Below are positions 16,246 to 24,849 of a stretch of 38,650 nucleotides of DNA, in pieces (the stretch's first letter is position 1; every line of letters begins with the position of its first letter). The notes below the pieces were generated by a model. The model was not told the origin of the DNA. It made no database searches and saw nothing but the letters and a program-made list of their open reading frames with translations. Source of the DNA: a gamma proteobacterium HIMB30. Its GTDB lineage: Bacteria > Pseudomonadota > Gammaproteobacteria > Pseudomonadales > Litorivicinaceae. The stretch spans positions 1-38,650 of the forward strand of contig AGIG01000003.1 in assembly GCA_000227525.2 (NCBI GenBank). The letters run 5' to 3'. Position numbers and translations under genes: made by a program.

Positions 16246-19200
16246 ATGCAAATGTTTCGACAGAAGCTACTGACACGTTGCGTGATCGGCGCCTACAGCC
16301 TTCTCTCGGCGTCTGCGATGTCAGCGGAGAGTCAGTTTGTTGCGGACCCAACAGCGGGCGCACAGTTCCAACCCTCCTTCAGTACCTCGGCGAACCAGGG
16401 TATCCAGGTCATCAACATTGTCGCCCCCTCAGCGGCAGGGATCTCACACAACAAGTTCGACACCTTTAATGTTGGCGAAGAGGGCGTGATCCACAACAAC
16501 AGCACGACCGGTAACGAGACCAGTGTGCTGGACGGTGGCTCGATCGGAGCCAACATCAATTTTTCAGGCCAGTCCGCGTCAACCATCATCGATGAAGTCA
16601 CGACCTCGAATACCTCGAGCATCGAGGGTGCGATTGAGGTCTACGGTGACTCCGCGGGTCTGATTATCGCGAACCCTAACGGGATCTCATGTAACGGCTG
16701 TTCGTTCATCAACGCACCGAACTCTGCGTTAACCACGGGCGCGGTGTCTTATGATCAGGCGGGTAACATCCAGTTTGATACCAGCGGGAACGCGAACGCG
16801 GTCTCGATTGGGTCAGGCGGGTTGGACGCCAACGGGAACCTCGGGACGAACAACTCAAACTTCAGCGTGATCTCTCGACAGATTCTGTTAGACGGTGCGG
16901 TTGAGGGCTCGGACCGTGTGGACATCATCTCTGGCTCCAACGTGTATGACTTTACCCAAGGCAGCCAGGATGCCAACGGCCCCAATGGCAGTATCACCAA
17001 GAAGGCAGGCACCGGCAGCGTCAACGGGTTACAGATCGACGCCTCGAACGTGAGCTCTGTTCAGGCGGGCAAGATCAATATTGTTGGCACGGAGTCAGGT
17101 GTTGGCGTCCAGTTGAATGGTAGCCTGGACGCGACTGCCGGCAATATCGAGATCGATGCCGACGGTAACCTTGTAATCGGCGGGTCTGTGTCTGCGTCGG
17201 AGAGCGTCCGTGCGACAACCGGCAACTCTGCCGATATCACAAATCAGGGCTCGATCACTGGTCGGATCGCGGTCGAGATCGACTCGGATGGCGCGTTCGA
17301 TAACAGCGCGACAGGATCGATTACAGGGACGAGTGTCACGATCGAGGCCGATCAAAACGTAACCAACGCGGGATCAATCCAATCGACCTCACGAACCGCG
17401 TCTTTCGTCGCAACCAACGAGACCGATCGCGTGGCTGAGGTCGCGGTTGGCCTGGCGGATGCAATCGCGCAAATGGCTGGCGTCACCTCAGTGAGGGCGT
17501 CAGACGGATTGATTCTGATTGAGGTATCAGACGCGGTCGCGTCCGACCCGAACTTTCCGTTGGTGGCCGAGGTTGAGTTACCTGACGGGACAGTGAAGCA
17601 GTTCCCGCTCACCAAAGACGGCGCGACTTACACGATTGATTTGAGGCAGACCGTCGCTGAGTCGGGCTTGCCTAGCGATAACGCGGCCTTTAGCCCGGTC
17701 GTGGGCGCACAATATCGGCTGCGGTCGACTGGAGATCTCTCGGTGGCGGCGCGGTCGCTCAATAACTCCGGGACCCTCAGCTCGGAGGGCGATGTTGATG
17801 TTGCCGTCAGTGGTGCATTGAATGCAAACATCACCAACTCGGGCCGGATAGCCAGCGGCGAGGACATCAATCTGTCGGCGAACTCGGTGACCAACAGCGG
17901 TGAGCAGGGCATCGTTGCCGGACAAGATATCAATATCGATCTGAACGGATACCAAACGAGTCTGACCAACGAGGGCCTGATCGGGGCGGGCCGTGACCTA
18001 CAGATCGGGACAGACGGCGACCGAATCTACAGCGTCACCAACCGTGGAAATCGCGCGCTCTTAGCGGCGGGCCGCGATGCGACTGTCTTTGCTGACACGA
18101 TCGAGAACACCGGGCAGGCGGCGATCTATGCAGGCGGTGATCTCGGGCTGACTGCCTCGCAGTCGATCCGGAACCTGGACGGGTCTCTGATTGAGGGCCG
18201 CAACGTGAATCTCACCACCACGGCCCCATTCCTGCGGGGCGAAATCGAGAACAGCGAAAGTACGATCTACTCGGTCAACGATACGACCATCACAACCGAT
18301 ACGTTGCGTAACTGGCGTGGTTCTGGTTTTGTGACACAACGATCGACGTCGGGCTCTGGTTGGACCGAGCAGCAGGGCTTGAGGCGGCACGCTTGGGGTT
18401 CGGAAGAGTACGCGTACTTCACACGTGAACGTAGCAGTGAGAACTATGACGCGTCCCGTGAGGCCGCGGCGTTGCTGTCGGGAGGCGACCTCACAGTCTC
18501 AGCGTACCTGGTGTTGAACGAAGCGAGCACCATCCAGTCGAGTGGCGATATCACGATCACGGCTGACGAGATCGATAACCGGACGCTGTCAACGACAACT
18601 GTCCGTGACGCAGAGCGCAGGCGCTTTTATAACGGAAGCAACAACATTTCGATCTCCAACCTGAGTGATCAATATCAGACCTGTTTGGCAGGGCAAACCA
18701 ATTGTATCAATGACTCGACGTTGCAAAACCTGCGTGGAGAGACGACCTACTATACCAACGCCGACGGGTCACTTTACGGTGAGGCGCGGATTCTCTCGAA
18801 CGGTAACGTCACGATTAATACGCAGTCGGGAATCCGTTCAGATGGACGGATCCAGGGCTCGAATGTCGCACTCGACGGCGGTGCGGGCGGCGTTCAGAAC
18901 GGCGCCGACTCGGGGTCTGTGGTCCGCTTCGAGCGGCAGTCCACTGGACAGGTTGATACCTCTGTGTCTGACAGTTCGGTGGGCCGAGAGGTCCGCCAGG
19001 CTGCGGGGCTTATCTCAGACAGCGCGCTATCCGGTGTCGGTGGCTCACGCTCAGCGAGCGTGCCAACCCTCGCGGACATCGAGGCCATCTCTCCTCCGGG
19101 CTTCCAGTTAACCGGCCTCTACTCGGTCACCACAGATCCGAACAGCCGCTACCTGGTCCAGTCTCGCGTGTCGCCGGGAATCGGAGGCCTCAGCCAAGAT

Positions 19201-22200
19201 TATCTGCTGGCCCAACTGCAGCAGACAGACGCGGAGAACGTGACCTTCTTCGCGGACCCCTTTGTAGAGCAGCGGATTGTGAGGGATCAGTTACTCCAGC
19301 AGACCGGTAGCGCTGTTGCGATTGATGAGGCTGATGACGAGACTGACCAATTGCGTCGGCTGTACGACAACGCGGCTACGTTTGCGAATCAGACCGAGGG
19401 TGTCGAGCTTGGTCAGGCGCTGACCGAGACTCAGATTGCGTCGCTGGATCAACCGATTGTGTGGTACGAGAATCAGGTGGTTGATGGGCGTACGGTGTTG
19501 GTTCCTCGGGTCTACGTGCCGACGGTCGATGCCCTCGAGCTCAGTCCCGCGGGGCAGATTGTCGCGAGTAATGACCTCAATATTACGACTGAGGGTGACG
19601 TCACAAACACCGGTGGGATTCGTGCGGGGAATACGGTCTCGATTGAGGCAGAGAATCTCCTGAATGAGACACTCACCACGACTGCGGTCGCGAGGACCGG
19701 CTCCGGGAATGTGGTCTACCGAACCGCAGGGCCCACGGCCTCGATCGAGGGCGGGTCGGTTGAGCTGAATATCAATTCGAGTGACGAAGACGGTGGTAAC
19801 CTCGTCAACCGCGGTGCCGCGATCCGGGCGACGTCCGAGGATGGGGATCTGGTGATCAATACCTCAGGTGATCTGATCAACGAAGCGCTGGTGGTCCAGC
19901 AGGTCTCGGATGTCGAGATCGGTAACCTTGGTAGGTTGGCTGGTAAGCAAGACTTCACGGTTCACGCCGACTTCGTTGGCGCGACTATTGAGTCAGCAAA
20001 CAACTTAACCATCGACACCGAGGGTGAGGTGGTCAATATCGCGTCAGATCTCGCGGCGACAAACGACGTGTTGATTGACGCGAGAGAAGGCTTCTACCAG
20101 CAAAACCTGGCGGACATATACACCGTTGAGGACTCGGTGAATCTCGGCGGCTCATCGAGTAGCTCATCCTACGCGAGAGCGTCAGCCTCAGGCGACAGCT
20201 TCGGTAGTTTCGAGGCGAACGCCGAGGCCGGTGCTGAGGGTAGCCAGGACCTGATCAGCGGCCAGTTCCGCCAGGGGTTCACGAACCGGAGCGCCACCGT
20301 TCGTGGCGGTAACGTACGGATCGTGTCAGCCGAGGGCGACATCACGAGCGTTGGCTCTGATATCTCGTCGACCGGTGAGACGGTTCTCGAGGCCACCGAG
20401 GGTGACATTAACCTGATCGCGGATGCGATTATTACCGAGAGCTCTTCGTTCGCGCTGTCAGCCGGAGGATCAGCGTCTGCGTCTGCGGGAGGTAGCGGTC
20501 TGTCGTATCGTGCAGATGCCTCGGCTGAGGGCGGGTTGAGTCTCAGTGGACAGTCGCAGCAGACGGCGAACTTCGTCAATTCCACAGTCTCGGGGAATAA
20601 CATCACCTTGAGGGCGAACAATGTCCGCGGCGTGGGCGCCGAGGTCGCGGCCGAAAACGATATTAACGTCGACGCCGCCGAAGATGTGACCTTTACGGCA
20701 GCCCAGGCCCGCGTCAACAACTCGAGCTTTAGTGTAGGCGCGTCCCAAGAAGTCTATGCGGGGGCTGGAACAGCCGAGGGAATCACGGGTACCCCTGATT
20801 TTGAGGTAGGGACTCGGACCAACTACGGACTTGACGTGACTAGCGGTTTTAACACGAGTTCTTCGTCCTCAGGACTCCGTGCTGGCGGCAACCTCAACAT
20901 CAACGCCGGTGGTGATGCGTCATTTATCGGTACCGACTTGGAGGCGGGCCAAGATATCACCCTAGATGCAGGTGGTGACGTCACGATCGCGGCGATCGCG
21001 GAGGAGTCGTCGCAGACGAGCGTTGGGATTTCGGGCTCCATAGGCGTTGAATTGAACGGATCAGGTGCGATACCGACGGGGGATTTTCAAATCGGGGGTA
21101 GCACCACTGATGCGACACGTTTCCGCGAGTCGGGAACCACGGCCGGTGGCAACCTGACGATCCGGTCGGGAGGGAACGCTGAGCTTGTCGGGGTCGATCT
21201 GACAGCTGGTGGTGATGCGAGTATCGAGGCTGAGGACGTCCGCATCGCATCAGCTCAAGACGTTGTAAATACCCGAGGAGGAAATGTCGGCTTATCCTTG
21301 GCCAACGGCGATCCATTTGGTCAAACTCCTCTGTCTGTTGGAGTCGAGCTGTCGGATTCACGTGCCGTCGCCGAGCGGAGTCAGATCAATACGGGCGGGA
21401 ATTTGTCTGTAAACGCCCGGTCTGGTGACGCAATCATCGCCGGAGTCGACGGCAACGTTGAAGGGAACGTGTCCCTCACTGCCGCCAACGGCGAGTCGGG
21501 GTTCCAAGAACTGCGCGATGAGGTCAATACGACTTCCGTGGGTATCGATCTGAGCGTGTCTTCGGCCCTAGGAGATACAGGAGGCGGTCTCGCGGGGATC
21601 GCTGAGGGAACGATCGAGGCGATTGAGTCCGGTGACGGCTATGCGCTGCTCAATCAGATTCCGGGCGTTCAACAGGTGGCTACGCTTGCGGCCGGAATCG
21701 AGTCCGGCGATGTCACGCAAATCGTCGCCGGTATTACGCCTATCGGCGGACAGTTATTGACTGCAATCGACCAGAGCGCTTTGGATGGACAGATTTCCGC
21801 AAACTCCAGAGCCCAAGGTGGCACTGGCGGGACTGGCGCACAGGCGTTCCTGCAAAATCTTCAGTCCTCTGGGAACAACTCCCCGGCTGTGACACCTTTG
21901 GGTGATGTCGTTGAGGGATCATCTGTTGGTGACATTGCAGCTGGTGCTGATTTGGTTGAGGTCAACGGTGACATCGACGCACGCTTGGGTGTCGAGGTAA
22001 CGACGACCCAGTCAGATCGGTCCAATGGCAACAACTTCCAGATTGGTGGTGACCTGTTGCAAGAGGGGCAGACCGTTACTCAGATCGGTTCGGAAATCAC
22101 GGTTGATGGAGACGCGACACTACGCGGTGACCAAGTCACTATCGAGGCAGGGGTCGACCGTATTAGCTCACAAACCACAACCGCTGGGGTGACCGTTGGC

Positions 22201-24009
22201 TTTGATGTAATCAATCAAGACGTGAAGGTCGGTGTCGACGGGTCATACTCGACCGAGGACGAAACGATCGTCAACAATTCGTCACTGAGAGCGGGTGGAG
22301 ACCTTGTGATCGAGGCTCGTGATGCCCGTGTCGCGTCGGCTAACGTTGAGGCAGAGAACATCACAGTGGATGCAGAGAATCTTGAAGTCGTGACCCTCCA
22401 GAGCACCCGTGACACCTTGAGCTACGGTGGCGCTGTTGAGGTTGAAGTTGGAATCACCGGCGACTCAGGCGCCGGCGCTGTTGAGGCGAACGGTTCTGAA
22501 ACCAGCAGCCGCACCACTGGCGAGCAGGCGTCTCTGATCGCACGAAATAATCTCGATGTCGATGTCGACGAGCGGCTCACGTTACGGTCGGCGCAGCTCG
22601 GATCGGAGGGAACGACAACCATCACGGCCGACGTGATTGACGCCCGAGCCAATACCGATACTAATGACTCGTTCGGGTTTGATGTTGCGGTTGAGGTTTC
22701 TGCGAATCAGCAGGGTGAGGGGCAGTCGGGCGGTTCCGGCTCGGTTGATTTCTCGTTCGAGCAATCGAATCAACGGGGCCCCGCGGCACTCTCTGGGATC
22801 TTTGGTGATAACGTCGATATCAATGCCCGTGATGTCTTACTCGAGGACACCCAGGTCAATGGTAATACGGTCGCGCTCGACGTCGAGGAAGACCTGACGA
22901 TTAGAACCACCGCGACACAGGCGTCCAATGTCGGTGTCGATTTCGAAGTCTCAGCAGGCGGACAGTCGTCTGGGTCTGAAGGTGGCGCCCGTGGTGGGGC
23001 GAGCCTCGGTTTTGGTCTGGACGTTGGTGACAGCACGACGTTTGGCCAGCAGGCCGGTATTAATGCCGGAAACCTCACCCTGAACACGGGTGGCGACGTG
23101 GCTCTCAATAATGCCGAAATCAATGCTAATGATGCCGCAATTGCTATTGGTGGCGATTTGACGGTCGCGTCTCAACAAAGCACGAGTAACAGCGTTACCG
23201 TAGACCTTGACCTTGATCCGGCCGCAAATGCACAGGCGTCATCATCCGCAGTCACTGCCGGTGCTGACTTGGGGGTCGGGTTTTCTTCAGAGAATTCGGC
23301 ACAGGTGGATCGGCCTTCTGGGATACAGATCGCGAATACGCTCGACCTAACGGTCGGTGGCGACGTCGCGCTGACTGCCGCTGAAATTTCTGGAGACGCA
23401 GTGAACGCAACGATCGGCGGCGACGTCACAACAGCCAGTGTTTCGAATTCATCGAATTTGATCGCAGCCAATATCGGTACGTCAGGAGTCGGCTTTGAAA
23501 ATGAATCCTCTCAGTCGGTCACAACCTCTGGGATAACAGCCCGCTCAGGTCAGCTGAATGTCACTACCAATGCAGCGACTACGACGGTCGCGCAAAGTGG
23601 CGACCAAGTCATCGAGGAGGTGGCAGGAACGAGCTTGGCCCAAAGTGAGAGCACGGTCGGATTGCAGACTGCCCAGGCGAGCACCTCAGTTGAGATCGAG
23701 GCTGCGCCAGTTGCGCCTCCAGTCAACCCACAGGTTGCGTTGGCGAACAGTCGCGCGGGTAGTTTGGTCCGGCTGATCAGCCAGGCCCCTCCAGCTGTTC
23801 GTCAGAACGCTGTAAGACAGATTGCCGAGCAGCTCGCGCAATCTCCTGACCTGACCAATGCAGCAATGCTGGACGGCTTGAACCCGACCCAGAAGATTGA
23901 GGTGTTGGAGTCGGCGCTTGATGTGGCTTCGGATAATGACCGCGCGGTGATTGAGCAGGCGATCGAACTTCTGAGGGTCGACGAGCTGATTCTCGGTGCC
24001 AATATCTAG
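16246..24009 (+). CDS. giant TpsA exoprotein (filamentous haemagglutinin family), 2587 residues
   Basis: A GAGGGGGTG ribosome-binding site precedes ATG 16246. A signal peptide (about 1-27) leads into a TPS domain with NPNGI (143-147), the CNGC pair (149 and 152) and NSALTTGAVSY, nearly the same as in the 754-residue paralogue. The rest is a long beta-helix: adhesin-type strands (AGRDLQIG, AGGDLGLTAS, SSGDITITADEI) to about residue 800, a less regular insert (about 800-1130) with two Cys close together, then many haemagglutinin repeats of the form NNITLRANNV...AENDINVDAAEDVTFTAAQ from about 1250 to 2400. The last 100 or so residues are helical (PPAVRQNAVRQIAEQL onward) and contain no recognised toxin, VENN boundary or anchor. 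TpsA proteins of this size are fibrous surface adhesins. It is split from the main TPS block by minus-strand genes, so it needs its own promoter in 16135-16245. It probably uses the TpsB at 5885. Confidence 0.95.
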   Translation: MQMFRQKLLTRCVIGAYSLLSASAMSAESQFVADPTAGAQFQPSFSTSANQGIQVINIVAPSAAGISHNKFDTFNVGEEGVIHNNSTTGNETSVLDGGSIGANINFSGQSASTIIDEVTTSNTSSIEGAIEVYGDSAGLIIANPNGISCNGCSFINAPNSALTTGAVSYDQAGNIQFDTSGNANAVSIGSGGLDANGNLGTNNSNFSVISRQILLDGAVEGSDRVDIISGSNVYDFTQGSQDANGPNGSITKKAGTGSVNGLQIDASNVSSVQAGKINIVGTESGVGVQLNGSLDATAGNIEIDADGNLVIGGSVSASESVRATTGNSADITNQGSITGRIAVEIDSDGAFDNSATGSITGTSVTIEADQNVTNAGSIQSTSRTASFVATNETDRVAEVAVGLADAIAQMAGVTSVRASDGLILIEVSDAVASDPNFPLVAEVELPDGTVKQFPLTKDGATYTIDLRQTVAESGLPSDNAAFSPVVGAQYRLRSTGDLSVAARSLNNSGTLSSEGDVDVAVSGALNANITNSGRIASGEDINLSANSVTNSGEQGIVAGQDINIDLNGYQTSLTNEGLIGAGRDLQIGTDGDRIYSVTNRGNRALLAAGRDATVFADTIENTGQAAIYAGGDLGLTASQSIRNLDGSLIEGRNVNLTTTAPFLRGEIENSESTIYSVNDTTITTDTLRNWRGSGFVTQRSTSGSGWTEQQGLRRHAWGSEEYAYFTRERSSENYDASREAAALLSGGDLTVSAYLVLNEASTIQSSGDITITADEIDNRTLSTTTVRDAERRRFYNGSNNISISNLSDQYQTCLAGQTNCINDSTLQNLRGETTYYTNADGSLYGEARILSNGNVTINTQSGIRSDGRIQGSNVALDGGAGGVQNGADSGSVVRFERQSTGQVDTSVSDSSVGREVRQAAGLISDSALSGVGGSRSASVPTLADIEAISPPGFQLTGLYSVTTDPNSRYLVQSRVSPGIGGLSQDYLLAQLQQTDAENVTFFADPFVEQRIVRDQLLQQTGSAVAIDEADDETDQLRRLYDNAATFANQTEGVELGQALTETQIASLDQPIVWYENQVVDGRTVLVPRVYVPTVDALELSPAGQIVASNDLNITTEGDVTNTGGIRAGNTVSIEAENLLNETLTTTAVARTGSGNVVYRTAGPTASIEGGSVELNINSSDEDGGNLVNRGAAIRATSEDGDLVINTSGDLINEALVVQQVSDVEIGNLGRLAGKQDFTVHADFVGATIESANNLTIDTEGEVVNIASDLAATNDVLIDAREGFYQQNLADIYTVEDSVNLGGSSSSSSYARASASGDSFGSFEANAEAGAEGSQDLISGQFRQGFTNRSATVRGGNVRIVSAEGDITSVGSDISSTGETVLEATEGDINLIADAIITESSSFALSAGGSASASAGGSGLSYRADASAEGGLSLSGQSQQTANFVNSTVSGNNITLRANNVRGVGAEVAAENDINVDAAEDVTFTAAQARVNNSSFSVGASQEVYAGAGTAEGITGTPDFEVGTRTNYGLDVTSGFNTSSSSSGLRAGGNLNINAGGDASFIGTDLEAGQDITLDAGGDVTIAAIAEESSQTSVGISGSIGVELNGSGAIPTGDFQIGGSTTDATRFRESGTTAGGNLTIRSGGNAELVGVDLTAGGDASIEAEDVRIASAQDVVNTRGGNVGLSLANGDPFGQTPLSVGVELSDSRAVAERSQINTGGNLSVNARSGDAIIAGVDGNVEGNVSLTAANGESGFQELRDEVNTTSVGIDLSVSSALGDTGGGLAGIAEGTIEAIESGDGYALLNQIPGVQQVATLAAGIESGDVTQIVAGITPIGGQLLTAIDQSALDGQISANSRAQGGTGGTGAQAFLQNLQSSGNNSPAVTPLGDVVEGSSVGDIAAGADLVEVNGDIDARLGVEVTTTQSDRSNGNNFQIGGDLLQEGQTVTQIGSEITVDGDATLRGDQVTIEAGVDRISSQTTTAGVTVGFDVINQDVKVGVDGSYSTEDETIVNNSSLRAGGDLVIEARDARVASANVEAENITVDAENLEVVTLQSTRDTLSYGGAVEVEVGITGDSGAGAVEANGSETSSRTTGEQASLIARNNLDVDVDERLTLRSAQLGSEGTTTITADVIDARANTDTNDSFGFDVAVEVSANQQGEGQSGGSGSVDFSFEQSNQRGPAALSGIFGDNVDINARDVLLEDTQVNGNTVALDVEEDLTIRTTATQASNVGVDFEVSAGGQSSGSEGGARGGASLGFGLDVGDSTTFGQQAGINAGNLTLNTGGDVALNNAEINANDAAIAIGGDLTVASQQSTSNSVTVDLDLDPAANAQASSSAVTAGADLGVGFSSENSAQVDRPSGIQIANTLDLTVGGDVALTAAEISGDAVNATIGGDVTTASVSNSSNLIAANIGTSGVGFENESSQSVTTSGITARSGQLNVTTNAATTTVAQSGDQVIEEVAGTSLAQSESTVGLQTAQASTSVEIEAAPVAPPVNPQVALANSRAGSLVRLISQAPPAVRQNAVRQIAEQLAQSPDLTNAAMLDGLNPTQKIEVLESALDVASDNDRAVIEQAIELLRVDELILGANI

Positions 24010-24019
24010 GTATTCAACC

Positions 24020-24063
24020 GAGCCTTGATAACGATTGCTTAGTTGTTGAGGCTCAGCTTTTTG
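24020..24063 (+). terminator. possible weak terminator after the giant TpsA
   Basis: GAGCCT (24020-24025) pairs with AGGCTC (24049-24054) across a 23-base loop, followed by AGCTTTTTG. The stem is short and the loop long, so this is only a candidate. It overlaps the end of the convergent lipoprotein gene. Confidence 0.25.
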
Positions 24064-24386
24064 ATCTTTGATTCGAGATAGTGGCAACCGGTCAGTGGCC
24101 CTGACCAGTGGACGCCGACAACCCTACCACCCTTGTTTGCGGTTGAAAGCCGACATTCTCCGAGGAACAGTTGAAGGTAGCGCCAGGTTACGTGCTTCGT
24201 GTCATTGACCCAGACCTCGTCGTGTGGCTGACCAAGAGACTCAACAAGAGCGCCCGAATCTTTACCGATTAAAGACGGAACAAGATGAATCAGTTGCTTC
24301 CCAGGTGCGTGATCTGGAATGGCAACACAGCCCGTGACGGATGCCGTGAGGAGAACGCCCACAAGTAACCTGATTGTATTCTGCAT
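24039..24386 (-). CDS. small outer-membrane lipoprotein, BamE/SmpA-like
   Basis: 115 residues with a lipoprotein signal: a hydrophobic stretch and the lipobox VTGC (Cys 20). The residue after Cys is Val, which favours the outer membrane. The mature part has the SmpA/OmlA-type pattern of a short helix followed by strands (GALVESLGQPHDEVW, then HVTWRYLQ), plus two further Cys (about 78 and 101) that could form a disulfide. BamE itself supports beta-barrel assembly. This protein is more diverged, and many small lipoproteins with the same fold have other roles. Its position next to the giant TpsA gene is suggestive only. AGTCGCGACT, a perfect 10-base palindrome (24387-24396), abuts the ATG, and no ribosome-binding site is visible. 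Confidence 0.75.
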   Translation of the reverse strand: MQNTIRLLVGVLLTASVTGCVAIPDHAPGKQLIHLVPSLIGKDSGALVESLGQPHDEVWVNDTKHVTWRYLQLFLGECRLSTANKGGRVVGVHWSGPLTGCHYLESKIKKLSLNN

Positions 24387-24531
24387 AGTCGCGACTCAAG
24401 TAGCCCGAAGAGCTTCACGATAAACAAAGTAGCTCTTGTTCACAATCAGACCAAGCGGTCAGACGCATCGCGTTGAATCGGGATATGCTCTCGGGTTGTG
24501 TTGTTCGTTAGAAAGGCTTAAAGGGAATCTC

Positions 24532-24789
24532 ATGATGGAAAAATCAATATCAATCGCCGTAGTTAACGCGTTCGGTAAAATTATAGCGACTGTGCTCATT
24601 GGCTGTTTCGCTGTTGGAATCACGGCGCTCGCGAACACAGTAATCGGTAAGTTTCTGTTGATCGGGATCTCTGGGTGGATCGCGGTCAACGTTTTTGGAT
24701 TAGAGCTATCGAGTGTTCGGGAGGTCGCGGAAATACTGCGTAATGACCCCCATTACATTGTGGAGCTCGGTCTCGATGCCTTGCTCTGA
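24532..24789 (+). CDS. small two-helix membrane protein of unknown function
   Basis: 85 residues. AAGGG at 24521-24525 supports ATG 24532 (or the adjacent ATG 24535). The frame extends upstream to 24436 but without a good start. Two hydrophobic helices (about 14-33 and 36-52) are separated by a tight turn and followed by a 30-residue soluble tail (SSVREVAEILRNDPHYIVELG). No family recognised. It is divergent from the lipoprotein and convergent with the lectin gene. It could be a small regulatory membrane protein; nothing in the sequence shows which. Confidence 0.65.
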   Translation: MMEKSISIAVVNAFGKIIATVLIGCFAVGITALANTVIGKFLLIGISGWIAVNVFGLELSSVREVAEILRNDPHYIVELGLDALL

Positions 24790-24849
24790 CTACGATGGCT
24801 TGCGCCGCTGGCCACCGTATTTATGGCCACCAAACTCGAATATCTGTGA

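Noticed and set aside
20169-20720. 183-residue minus-strand reading frame inside the giant TpsA
   Set aside because: A shadow frame produced by the GC-biased codons of the exoprotein; no recognisable protein features.
17000-23500. CRISPR or DNA tandem repeats in the giant gene
   Set aside because: Repetition is at protein level (beta-helix strands). DNA copies are diverged and spacing is irregular, with no fixed repeat-spacer pattern.
16246-24009. Contact-dependent inhibition (CDI) system
   Set aside because: No VENN-type boundary, no toxin-like C-terminal domain and no small immunity gene directly downstream on the same strand.
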